A stretch of 64,000 nucleotides of DNA from Bacteroidota bacterium. GTDB taxonomy: Bacteria; Bacteroidota; Bacteroidia; Sphingobacteriales; Sphingobacteriaceae. Shown piece after piece: positions 1 through 8,371 of this stretch. Every line of letters starts with the position of its first letter. The stretch's first letter is position 1. Location of the stretch: assembly GCA_023450085.1 (NCBI GenBank), contig JAEXHI010000031.1:248001-312000 (forward strand), in the 5' to 3' direction. Under the pieces are notes generated by a model. It searched no databases and was not told the DNA's origin. It saw nothing but the letters and a program-made list of their open reading frames with translations. The position numbers and the translations under genes were made by a program.

Positions 1-423
1 TATTCTGCGCATCTTTTGGGGCAATGCTTGTACCTGACTTTCTATATAGGCAGCCAACTGCTTTTCGCGCACCAGATAATCTGCTTCCGGCATTTGGTTT
101 CGCGACAGGTAACACCCTAGATGTGCGATATACTTACTGGCCACCTTCTCGTGCGAGAAATAATCTAGTATCTTGTTCCGCATTGTGACATACAAATATG
201 ATGATAAGTTAACAACCTCTCCTAATCTCTCCCTCCGCTCCCATAGCTTAATGAACAATTCCTGTACAAAATCCTTTGCCAACTCTTCGTCACGCAATTT
301 CTTGTAGGCAAATACAAACATCAACTGAAAATACCTATCATAAATTTCCGTATACGCAGCAGTATTCCCTTCCCGTAAAAAGGCAATCAATTCGTTATCC
401 GAAAAGTTATGATAAACAGGCAT
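1..423 (-). CDS. ECF-type RNA polymerase sigma factor, C-terminus cut by the window edge
   Basis: The reverse strand is open from an ATG at 423 to the window edge and begins MPVYHNFSDNELIAFLREGN. About residues 20-85 match sigma-70 region 2 of FecI/RpoE-type ECF factors: a helix ending in FVFAYKKLRDEELAKDFVQE, then LFIKLWERRE and a LSSYLYVTMRNKILDYF core-binding segment. The visible part is 141 codons, so region 4 lies mostly outside the window. In Bacteroidota such factors usually work with a FecR anti-sigma factor and a TonB-dependent transducer to switch on nutrient-uptake genes, but the partners, if present, are further left. Family assignment is firm. The regulated genes are unknown. Confidence 0.85.
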   Translation of the reverse strand, partial: MPVYHNFSDNELIAFLREGNTAAYTEIYDRYFQLMFVFAYKKLRDEELAKDFVQELFIKLWERRERLGEVVNLSSYLYVTMRNKILDYFSHEKVASKYIAHLGCYLSRNQMPEADYLVREKQLAAYIESQVQALPQKMRRI

Positions 424-470
424 GCTCGTATCTGGTTAAGATGAGCCTTGCAATGGAAGAGACTTAATAA

Positions 471-625
471 ATTTGGGGTCTGCAAACCAAGTACACAATA
501 AAGTTTCTGAGGCCTTACGTCAACGTGGGATTACAGCAGACCCCAAATCTATCTGGACGTGCAAATATAGCACATCTATAAATAGATATTGGGATTATTC
601 TGCTGTCCTGCGATGACGGCCTCAG
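471..625. repeat. Nested inverted repeats between the sigma factor and the HTH gene
   Basis: The 355-base gap 424-778 holds no gene. It contains a 13-base perfect inverted repeat (471-483 and 536-548, arm atttggggtctgc), a second pair of 8 bases (507-514 and 618-625, arm ctgaggcc) and a third (533-539 and 599-605, acagcag/ctgctgt). The arms interlock, so several alternative hairpins can form. The block lies 48-200 bases upstream of the sigma factor start. It could be an operator region or the relic of a small palindromic mobile element. Nothing here proves either. Confidence 0.5.
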
Positions 626-778
626 ATTGTGTCCGCAAGACTCTTATAATCAATAGGATTATTAAATTCTTAATCAAAAATAGCAATACTTTCTTTAAAA
701 ACAAATTATTAAAATAAAAAGAAAGTAAAACACCCAAAATTGCCATTAGGTGGCGTGTTGGTTACTTTTAGAATATAA

Positions 779-1312
779 ATGGCCTCACGTATTCCTGAAA
801 ATAGCTTAAGTTCTTTTTTGACCAAGAGAAAAATTGCAAATATTGATATTCATGCTGCGACAGGAATTCCTACTGTCGAAATTAGTAAACTTAGAAATGG
901 ACTAATCAAGAAGATTTCCGCTAAAAAACTGGTTTTGATAATGTTAAGCATTGGAGAAAATATAGCAGATGTTATTGAAGAGATTTATCCAAATTTGTCA
1001 TTAATGAATATCACACCAGGTATAAAGATCTCTAACCAGACCATGCTAGGTAAGTTTTTTGATTCTGTTGAGGATAATACTATCAAAATTATCTCTTATA
1101 AAACAGGCATTACGATAGGCAGGTTAAAATCACTTAAAACCAAATCAAACGCTATACCCCTTGCTCATGAATTATTTTTGATAGAGCTAGCTACAGAACA
1201 GAAAATTGGTAGCTTATTCAATCTTTTGTTTAAAAATCTATCGTTAAATACACCGCAAGAACAGCTAAGACTTAGGGAAATAGAGAAAATTAAGAGTGCT
1301 AAAAAGAGATAA
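779..1312 (+). CDS. Hypothetical protein with two HTH-like repeats
   Basis: This 177-residue protein is not one I recognise. Residues 9-70 look like a degenerate XRE-type helix-turn-helix (KIANIDIHAATGIPTVEISK followed by LRNG). Residues about 88-155 repeat the pattern (TIKIISYKTGITIGRLKSLK). In both halves a helix-turn-helix-like core is followed by a helix rich in Ile/Leu, so an internal duplication is likely. There is no membrane segment or signal peptide, so the protein should be cytoplasmic. Base composition is visibly more AT-rich than the downstream island. Next to defence-type genes a regulatory role is plausible, but that is inference. Confidence 0.65.
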   Translation: MASRIPENSLSSFLTKRKIANIDIHAATGIPTVEISKLRNGLIKKISAKKLVLIMLSIGENIADVIEEIYPNLSLMNITPGIKISNQTMLGKFFDSVEDNTIKIISYKTGITIGRLKSLKTKSNAIPLAHELFLIELATEQKIGSLFNLLFKNLSLNTPQEQLRLREIEKIKSAKKR

Positions 1313-1530
1313 AATTCTAATGCGTACTCATCAAACTAATCATAAAAACACTGCAGATCAATATTCCAATATTTATCCCTTTCGAGGTATAAATTTCGTT
1401 GTTGTCTTTAGGGATAATCAGAGAAAACAAATCTGAAAATATGCTTCAATAGTGGTTCTGGTACGCTTTCGGTATCCACGTCAAGTATACAGTTAGATTT
1501 TGACGAATACATTACCTTATAAAACGAAAG

Positions 1531-2727
1531 ATGATAATAAAAAAATGTACGCACTGCAATAACAATATTAGAATACGTTCTGTAAAATTTATGGCAATGA
1601 ACGACTACGGAGGTATCATTGTTGAATGTAGGAAATGCAGAAAATCGTCATATCTTAAAACGATAAATCCGGCTCAAACCGCAATTTTAAAAGGTGCCAA
1701 AAAAATCGAAATATGGGACGACGAGATAACCTCAAAAGAAGAAGTTATTGAAAAATACGATGGGATTAAAGAACTGTCAGGTGGACTACTAGTAATAGGA
1801 GATCTGGAGGCAAGGGAATACCAATTCAACTTTGAAGCACCTCATATCTATCACTGCTCTTCTTGTAAAAAAGAAATCGAGAGCTTGATTAAAAGTGTAT
1901 TTGTTAAGCAGACGGATAAAATTGCCAAAGAATACAACAGTTTAATGAACTTTATATTGGCCAATTCTAGACACGAGTCTGAAAACCTTGTTGTTGAACT
2001 AGATGTACAGTGTAGTTGTGGAAATGCATTTACTTCCTACTTTCACAAAAAATTCCAGCCTGATGGCAAGCCAATTGATCCTGAAAGGGACCTTCACTTA
2101 ATTGGCACCAATATGCCCATCCTAAAAGGTTCAATTGATGGAATTATGTCAAAAAATGACTGCAAAATAATTCTAGAGAAATTTATTATTAGATGGAATG
2201 CCATCTATCCAAGGCTGTTGATTGCGACACCTTTTGTTGGACATCAATGGTTATTAAAAGAAGAAATAGTAGAACTGTGGAATTGGATAAAAAATTTTCT
2301 TGACCCTAAAAAGTCAACTCTTGTAACCAGAACCTCCACATACAAGAAATATAAAGAAGCATGTCATGAAGCAGGTATAAGTTTGGATTTATTAGAAGAA
2401 TATGGCTTGAACAACCCCATTATACAAGATTTTACAAAAAAACAAGATTTCCACGCCAAGATATATTCAGCATATTCCACAGAAAACGTTGAGATGTTAT
2501 TAGGTTCATTCAATCTTATGGATGGGCCATCTGTTGAGAACATCAGTTTCCAATCGATAGACTATAAAACTTTCACGAATAGATTTGTAAACCCCATGAA
2601 TATACCTATTGTCAATCCAACACCCATGGGAACAGGCTGGCTGCGAATTTATCAGGAGCTTGGAGCCTGGAAAGCCTTTTGGTATGACGGTTCAAATATC
2701 CTGAATAAAATCATGACATACGAATGA
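1531..2727 (+). CDS. Zinc-ribbon protein with phospholipase D-like C-terminal domain
   Basis: The 398-residue product starts with a four-cysteine zinc-binding module (C6/C9 and C33/C36). A second cysteine set follows (C109/C112 and C161/C163). The C-terminal half (about 215-360) resembles the phospholipase D/nuclease fold: IYPRLLIATPFVG as the first strand, then FHAKIY with H308 and K310, and LLGSFNLMDGPSVENISF with G325, S326 and N328. This is an HxK...GSxN pattern with a longer spacing than canonical HKD and no clear Asp. PLD-like domains of this type act as nucleases or inactive binding modules. No partner gene is tightly coupled: the gaps are over 200 bases on both sides. AT-rich base composition matches the HTH gene before it. 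A defence role is inferred from context only. Confidence 0.65.
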   Translation: MIIKKCTHCNNNIRIRSVKFMAMNDYGGIIVECRKCRKSSYLKTINPAQTAILKGAKKIEIWDDEITSKEEVIEKYDGIKELSGGLLVIGDLEAREYQFNFEAPHIYHCSSCKKEIESLIKSVFVKQTDKIAKEYNSLMNFILANSRHESENLVVELDVQCSCGNAFTSYFHKKFQPDGKPIDPERDLHLIGTNMPILKGSIDGIMSKNDCKIILEKFIIRWNAIYPRLLIATPFVGHQWLLKEEIVELWNWIKNFLDPKKSTLVTRTSTYKKYKEACHEAGISLDLLEEYGLNNPIIQDFTKKQDFHAKIYSAYSTENVEMLLGSFNLMDGPSVENISFQSIDYKTFTNRFVNPMNIPIVNPTPMGTGWLRIYQELGAWKAFWYDGSNILNKIMTYE

Positions 2728-3000
2728 AACAACAATTATGGGAGTTAACAGCATCCAAAACTAACTTTAGATAAATAAAACCAGAAATACACAATTAGAT
2801 ACTCATAATAATCCAAAACGTTAAAAGACCACAATCATTCGTCGAAATATAAAGCAAAAAGACCATACCCTATTGCAGATTTTAGAATATTAGGTAACTT
2901 TGTATTGAGAGCGTTAATTTAGATAATGGGGATACGACTTCTGTTGTATCTCCATTTCTTTTTGATAACTGCCAACCTCCAAAAAAAATATGCAAATAAA
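2728..3000. other. Gene-free AT-rich spacer
   Basis: Between the zinc-ribbon gene and the tRNA remnant I see no credible coding region. The stretch is AT-rich and its only clear structure is the hairpin at 2925-2956. Confidence 0.6.
2925..2956 (+). terminator. Hairpin with T-rich tail, candidate terminator
   Basis: The arms aatggggatac (2925-2935) and gtatctccatt (2946-2956) pair over 11 positions with one G-T wobble and a 10-base loop. The run tctttttg follows on the plus strand. It lies about 200 bases downstream of the zinc-ribbon/PLD gene and may terminate it. Confidence 0.5.
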
Positions 3001-3026
3001 AAAGCCAGAACGTTAATTCTGGCTTT
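3001..3026 (-). terminator. Intrinsic terminator of the lost tRNA gene
   Basis: A perfect 10-base stem (3001-3010 with 3017-3026, arm aaagccagaa) has a 6-base loop. Read on the minus strand it is followed by a T-rich run (GGCTTTTTTATTTG). It sits directly after the tRNA 3' fragment on the same strand, as expected for that tRNA's own terminator. Confidence 0.75.
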
Positions 3027-3054
3027 GTGGAAGCTCGGGACTCGAACCCGGGGG
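3027..3054 (-). pseudogene. 3' fragment of a tRNA gene, probably tRNA-His (integration scar)
   Basis: On the minus strand the sequence contains a T-arm (CGGG, loop TTCGAGT, CCCG) followed by the 3' acceptor strand GCTTCCA and a C at the discriminator position, then a terminator. The outermost T-stem pair is C-A, and no D-arm, anticodon arm or 5' acceptor strand lies to the right, so only the last 25 or so bases of the gene remain. A C at position 73 is typical of bacterial tRNA-His, hence the tentative identity. Such 3' remnants are left when an integrative element recombines into a tRNA gene and mark one of its ends. Confidence 0.7.
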
Positions 3055-3091
3055 CAATTATAATAATTTCGTTCCTAGCGATATCAATAGA

Positions 3092-3319
3092 TTAACTTTT
3101 CTGCCTTACTTCCATATTTGCCCCGTACCACCTTATTATGCTATTTTTCATATCATTTACATTTAGTTGTTTTAGAAAACCGTTTACACTTATTACTCCC
3201 ATTACGTACTGAAAAAAAGTTGGCTCTGGGCAACCAAAAAGTAACATTGATATCAAACCAAGAACTACTGTTATCCAACAATTGTTCGTAAAAACTAAGC
3301 AATAATCGAGCCAACCCAA
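3092..3319 (-). CDS. Small hypothetical membrane protein
   Basis: A 75-residue reading frame lies 51 bases downstream of the large STAND gene on the same strand. Residues 10-30 are hydrophobic (CWITVVLGLISMLLFG) and could form one membrane helix. The rest is polar without a recognisable motif. It ends close to the tRNA remnant. Position suggests it could be co-transcribed with the STAND gene, but codon use gives no strong support and the frame may be fortuitous. Confidence 0.3.
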   Translation of the reverse strand: MGWLDYCLVFTNNCWITVVLGLISMLLFGCPEPTFFQYVMGVISVNGFLKQLNVNDMKNSIIRWYGANMEVRQKS

Positions 3320-3370
3320 ATAATTATTCTAGATGAGAATTAGGTCAGCCCGAAGAAAAATATGGCAATA

Positions 3371-6300
3371 TTATTTCCTATAGGATAGTTTGCGCTGGAA
3401 TTTAACATACTTAAATGGTTCCATATCTGACCTAATTTCTCTTTCGCCCCAAATACCCCAAACTAGCCTAAAACCGCTTAACTTGAGATATTGGTCCAAC
3501 AAATCCTTTCTTAGATAAGTCATCCGATGTCGATTGTTTGCATCTTCGGTAAAATCAATATTCAAAACCGCAAGTTTTCCGGCCCTGTCTACCAGGTCAA
3601 AGCTTTCGGGTTTTGGGGTCAATCCTAGCTCGAGAGCAATTTCCTTGGACAATATAGTGTTGTGGCTGGCGGGGTTCAGATCACTATGATAGGACTCCCA
3701 AGAATATTCCATGACCGGAATCAACACCTCAAACTTTCTTTCAATCGCTGATTCAACGGTTCTTTCTGGGGGAAAGTACTGGTTAATAGCAAAAGTTACT
3801 GGATCTACGGATATCTCGGGAAAGTATCCTTCTTCCCCTACGGCGTAAGTCTTTGTTTCCTTTCCTATCTGAAAAGCAATTATGTTTTTATTAGACGCTG
3901 TTGCCTCCGGAAAGAGATATATTTCAGCTCCAAAGGTGTAATGGTTCTGTCTAATCTCGGGAATCCATCTCGATCCAATACTCTTTTTTCGGAAAAATTC
4001 CATAAACTCTCCATACTCTTCTTTTTTAACCAATATTCCCCTTGGAAAAATAAATATTTCCCGAAAATTAGCTTTATCCTTCTGCCCAAAATAACCATCC
4101 AAACAAACCCATTTTTCACCGTCTTTGTCCAGATATAAATATGTACCAACATCTGGTGCCTCCTTATCTGCTATCCACTGCGCCAATGTTTCAGATCTAT
4201 CTCCCAAAAAATCGTGTTCAACAATACTGCCTGTTATAATGGGAACGGGAAAACTTGGGTCTATATCAATATCGGAGCTTCGGTAATCTTCCCACTCATT
4301 CTTGATCATACCCTTATCTTCCCGATGGCCCGCGACCTCGTGATAGGCTATCCATGAGTATTTCTTACCATAGCGCTCAACGTTCGGCCTTTCAGATCTA
4401 TTTTGATAGAGATTGGAATTTGAAACAGACTTATCCAGTGCTAAAAAGTCCTCTTCATTCCAACCAAGATCAAGTATCCTTTGGTAGATCTGCTTTCTTA
4501 CCTTCGTTTTCTCTGGAGGATTTGAGTATGATGTTCCGCCCTCAACAATATAACCTATAGTATAATTGGAAAAATCCATGCTGAGAGGTGCCTGATAGAG
4601 AGGGTCCTTACCCTTATATATTTTATATTTTTTTCTTTTTCCCAATAAAAATGGCGAAACGATATACTTCCTTTCATTCTTTTCAAGCATCTGGGGAAAA
4701 CTGGAGACAGCAAGCTTCACGATGTTGAATGCAAAGTCCCTCATCAGCCAGTGTGTAGTAAAGAATTCCGCGTTTGCCGAAAACATCAAATCAAATATTT
4801 TTCTCCCAACCACCATCAAAATTGGCCGGGAATTCGGATCCGTGCATGCTCTTTCCCGAGCCAAGCAGGCGCCGTACAGCGCAGCCAGCATCCTTTCCGG
4901 AACGTACGGATCATTTAATCGGAGGGACTTATAGGTCATCTCGGCAAACTCCTCAAGATAGCTACAGGCGTACCTGTAAAGTGCTTTTGTAGCAGTGTCC
5001 CTGAGTTTCCTATTCGTACTGGTTAAAATGAATTGTATATAATGTGCAGCCAGATGGAACTTCTGGCTAGAAACATTTCTGTCCTTTGAACTCCTTAACA
5101 CACCTTCATTAAATTCCTCAATATACAGCTCCAGCTCATGTGCCCGATGCCTGACATACTCAGTCCAGGACAGATCCCTTTCGGCCACGCTCAATCCGAA
5201 TAGATACCGCGAAAGACTTAGCGCATTGAATGGATGATAGGTATCCACAAGCGTATATCTGAACTGTGGTATAACCCTCTCTCTAAAGGCTTGGTCTCCG
5301 AACATCAGCTCCACGTGCGCTATATCATCATTATCGATCAGCTTACCATCGAGATGCCACAGCACCTTTACTGACTTTCTATAGACCAGATCATCAGTAT
5401 TAGAGGCATACAGCATGTGGAGCTTTGCACCTAAAGCAGTGGGAAACAGTAAAGCGACCTCCTCGATGATGTTCTCATACAATGGATGTTGCTGCCCTGA
5501 ATCTTCGGCTATTTTATCATAAAATTCTCCATCAGGAGCGAAAAACGCTAAAGGTCTGGTATTTACCAAATGCTTAGCTACAAGATAAGCTGCCATGATT
5601 TCATACGTAATGAACATAAATTCCTTACCGGAACGTATATCCCTGCTCATAATCAAGCCTTCATGTAGCAAAATATCCCCTTTGGATTCGGCAGAGTCAT
5701 AATTATCCCCATCCATCATCCTGAAATAACTGTCTGCATCGATCTCCCGTAGATTGTTTGCCCAAAAGAAAATGGCCAGTTTATCCAGCAAAGGAACTAT
5801 AAAAGGTTTTTCCGCCCTTAAAAAATGGGCCTTTCTGGTTACCCTAGAATTGATCTGCTGAAAGTAAGTCGAAAACAAATCATCATTTGTATCAGTGGAG
5901 AGATTCACCTCTACTTCCTTGCCAGACTCCCAGTCAGCATTTTTTATTTCACAATATATCTTTAGGAATATCGGCCTGCTGAACCTATAGAGATTCGCAA
6001 AAGTCCAATGGGTAACGATCCTATATTTTTTAAAGTACTTTTCGACAGCTTCCCTGGTAACCTCCAAATCGTCAAATCCCGAGAGATGATGAAGGTTGAT
6101 CTTGGAAGGATTATCCCAAATCTCATCGACATAGGACTTCCTGACCGTACAGATAAGACGCAAATTATCATAACTACGAATTTTGGCGGCAAAGGTGGGC
6201 AGATGCGTGTTCCATAAGGTTGAGAAATAACGGTCAAAAACTGTTTCATTTAGACCATCGATAATAATCGGAACATAGGTATTGTTGATTTTGCCGTACG

Positions 6301-7540
6301 TATCCAATGCAGACAGAAAGACTTCGAAAGAATAGTCTGGTGGAACATCAAAAATATTCTTAAGTGTATCTTCAATGTTATTTGAGTTATTGAACATATC
6401 TCCAGTCACGCACAACGAGGGAAGTCCATTTGCCATCCTATGGTGGACGATGTCGCAGCAAAGATGTGTTTTTCCAATTGCCGCACCACCTACAAAATAT
6501 AGGTCCCGACTTACGGGATGGACATAGTTCCTAACTATCTGTTCAAATCTGTTAAAGAATTTTTTTATCGCCGAATAGCTTACCCGATCTGCATAGCACT
6601 CATCCATATCCCGAAGGATCTTATGATATTGATGGTCTTTTTGCCAATCTGAAACCTGCCCTATCCGCTCGGCATCCAGTCGCTTTACGCAAATTATGAT
6701 CTCATCTAAAATATCGTCGGGGTAATCCAGATAGGGTTTAAGCTCACCGAAACAGGCAAGATAGGTCGTTGCTCTATGATCTTCTTTTGATTCTTCCCTA
6801 TATTCATTAATACTCGACTTTACTTTTGATTTCAGATCATGAAGTTCGGCCTTAAAATTATTGATGATGTCTATGTAATGGGGATTTAGCAGCATACAGT
6901 CAACAATAGACTGCTCATAAAGCCCCATGGTATGAAGCTCTGGATCATATTTGTCCCTCAACTTCTCCAATATGAGTCTGCCCCTCCGCTGAAACCAATC
7001 GGAATCCAATTCAAGTCCCCCAAAAAAGAAACTGGTGATGCCTATGTTAGTGGGCTTTTGTAGTTCTTCAAGAATATCTGTTTCGCCCCAAAAACCTAAA
7101 TCGACAGACCTACCATTGGGAACCGAAAATTTCAATTCATTCTCGAACCAACTTCTTTCTCCTGTTTTTACTTTGCCACCTTTGACCGTTACATCCACTG
7201 TCAGATCTGTTTTCAGACTAAGGATCCATTTGATCAACCTGGGGTAGTTGCTACATGAAACAGCCAATGACTGTTCTATCTTTTTGAAACGTCCGCTATC
7301 CGATAACCGCCCCCTATCCTCATAGTATTTGCATTGCCACCCCCAGACATCTCCATTTTTCAAGGTCAGATAAAATTCTACCCCGCCATCCCCTCCCGAA
7401 CCATCAATCGGTGTGAAAGTTCCCAAATGTCCATATTTCCTTTTTGCCAACTGGTAAATTAATTGTTCGAAGGAATGCGTGGATTTCCCGTTAAAGGGCT
7501 TTAGGGACAAAAAATTGATATCATCAATGGCCATGATCAA
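3371..7540 (-). CDS. Avs-like STAND NTPase with N-terminal PD-(D/E)XK nuclease
   Basis: The 1389-residue protein has three parts. Residues 20-110 form an Mrr-like PD-(D/E)XK nuclease: E25 in SFEQL, D51 and E55 in GSGGDGGVEFY, Q69 and K71 in GWQCKYY. Residues about 320-600 form a STAND-type P-loop NTPase: Walker A GGAAIGKT at 351-358 (K357) and Walker B IIIDGLNE at 425-432 (D428). Residues 600-1389 are long, mostly helical and without a named motif, as in the sensor halves of antiviral STAND (Avs) proteins. In that family a phage protein is bound by the C-terminal half, the NTPase oligomerises and the N-terminal nuclease is unleashed. Function here is inferred from the architecture. A second Met (M3) is an equally good start. 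The gene stands alone, divergent from the next gene. Confidence 0.8.
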   Translation of the reverse strand: MIMAIDDINFLSLKPFNGKSTHSFEQLIYQLAKRKYGHLGTFTPIDGSGGDGGVEFYLTLKNGDVWGWQCKYYEDRGRLSDSGRFKKIEQSLAVSCSNYPRLIKWILSLKTDLTVDVTVKGGKVKTGERSWFENELKFSVPNGRSVDLGFWGETDILEELQKPTNIGITSFFFGGLELDSDWFQRRGRLILEKLRDKYDPELHTMGLYEQSIVDCMLLNPHYIDIINNFKAELHDLKSKVKSSINEYREESKEDHRATTYLACFGELKPYLDYPDDILDEIIICVKRLDAERIGQVSDWQKDHQYHKILRDMDECYADRVSYSAIKKFFNRFEQIVRNYVHPVSRDLYFVGGAAIGKTHLCCDIVHHRMANGLPSLCVTGDMFNNSNNIEDTLKNIFDVPPDYSFEVFLSALDTYGKINNTYVPIIIDGLNETVFDRYFSTLWNTHLPTFAAKIRSYDNLRLICTVRKSYVDEIWDNPSKINLHHLSGFDDLEVTREAVEKYFKKYRIVTHWTFANLYRFSRPIFLKIYCEIKNADWESGKEVEVNLSTDTNDDLFSTYFQQINSRVTRKAHFLRAEKPFIVPLLDKLAIFFWANNLREIDADSYFRMMDGDNYDSAESKGDILLHEGLIMSRDIRSGKEFMFITYEIMAAYLVAKHLVNTRPLAFFAPDGEFYDKIAEDSGQQHPLYENIIEEVALLFPTALGAKLHMLYASNTDDLVYRKSVKVLWHLDGKLIDNDDIAHVELMFGDQAFRERVIPQFRYTLVDTYHPFNALSLSRYLFGLSVAERDLSWTEYVRHRAHELELYIEEFNEGVLRSSKDRNVSSQKFHLAAHYIQFILTSTNRKLRDTATKALYRYACSYLEEFAEMTYKSLRLNDPYVPERMLAALYGACLARERACTDPNSRPILMVVGRKIFDLMFSANAEFFTTHWLMRDFAFNIVKLAVSSFPQMLEKNERKYIVSPFLLGKRKKYKIYKGKDPLYQAPLSMDFSNYTIGYIVEGGTSYSNPPEKTKVRKQIYQRILDLGWNEEDFLALDKSVSNSNLYQNRSERPNVERYGKKYSWIAYHEVAGHREDKGMIKNEWEDYRSSDIDIDPSFPVPIITGSIVEHDFLGDRSETLAQWIADKEAPDVGTYLYLDKDGEKWVCLDGYFGQKDKANFREIFIFPRGILVKKEEYGEFMEFFRKKSIGSRWIPEIRQNHYTFGAEIYLFPEATASNKNIIAFQIGKETKTYAVGEEGYFPEISVDPVTFAINQYFPPERTVESAIERKFEVLIPVMEYSWESYHSDLNPASHNTILSKEIALELGLTPKPESFDLVDRAGKLAVLNIDFTEDANNRHRMTYLRKDLLDQYLKLSGFRLVWGIWGEREIRSDMEPFKYVKFQRKLSYRK

Positions 7541-7740
7541 GCAGCTTAATTTAGGTTTAAAGTTATAAAGTTGTCCTATAGGTTTAAAAGACTGACAATG
7601 CTTATTTTGAATGTTATGCAGAAATAAACATTGGATCTTATTGCAACAGCGAATAATTATACACCAAATTAAACACTTATGGCAATTTCAAAGAATAAAA
7701 ATTATTTCCAAATTACTAATATTTTTAGCAATTTTGTTCC
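7541..7740. promoter_or_regulatory. Divergent promoter region of the STAND gene and the next gene
   Basis: The 200-base AT-rich gap separates two divergent genes and must carry both promoters. No convincing TAnnTTTG/TTG pair stands out. On the minus strand TATAACTTTA near 7561-7570 is a weak -7-like candidate. The assignment rests mainly on gene orientation. Confidence 0.35.
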
Positions 7741-8301
7741 GTGACTGAACTGGAAAAATTTGTAAAGGCATTAAGGGAAAACCTACAGAGCAGCAAAATG
7801 CATGCTTCCATAGGTGATATGACCAAATTCGTCTATCTAAAAAAGGATTACATAGTAGTAAATATCGAACAGCTCAATCTCAATTATTGTGAGAAATTTA
7901 TTGAACCAGATCCAGAAAAGTATTACACTTCTTTCATCCGCTTTTGCGGAAGGGCAATGGCCTACGCCTATAAGAAGTCACAATTTGGCTTTATTTTCTC
8001 CTATAATAATGCGCAGGCCATCAAGCACATCAATCTCAACGAATACCGTAGGGATCTCATCCACATCCTGGCCAAGAAGTTTGACGATTATGAATTCAAC
8101 ATAGATGCAAACAACGAGATTTCCATGCATATTAAATCCTATACCGAACATTGGAACAAACTTGGGCTGGAGAGCCGCGTAGAACAGGCGGTGTATAATT
8201 ACAACAGATATAATCCCTCCTATCTCGTGCATGCGGCCACCTATATCAGGTTGGAGGATTACCATTACAGGAAAAACTATACCTTTTCCATCAATTTCTA
8301 A
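7741..8301 (+). CDS. Hypothetical protein, GTG start
   Basis: The frame starts at GTG 7741; there is no better ATG upstream and the first in-frame ATG is 19 codons later. The 186-residue product is soluble, without signal peptide or membrane segment, rich in Tyr and Asn toward the C-terminus. I do not recognise a family. It is divergent from the STAND gene and 70 bases upstream of the acetyltransferase gene on the same strand. Position inside an apparent defence island is the only functional hint. Confidence 0.6.
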   Translation: MTELEKFVKALRENLQSSKMHASIGDMTKFVYLKKDYIVVNIEQLNLNYCEKFIEPDPEKYYTSFIRFCGRAMAYAYKKSQFGFIFSYNNAQAIKHINLNEYRRDLIHILAKKFDDYEFNIDANNEISMHIKSYTEHWNKLGLESRVEQAVYNYNRYNPSYLVHAATYIRLEDYHYRKNYTFSINF

Positions 8302-8371
8302 AATAGCCCGACGATATGAACTTTTTCTGGTTTCCATCGTTAATTCCTTACCATTAAATTTCAAGCGCCAC

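Noticed and set aside
276..467. Plus-strand 63-residue frame at the left edge
   Set aside because: It is antisense to the sigma factor, whose minus-strand frame has clear region 2 residues.
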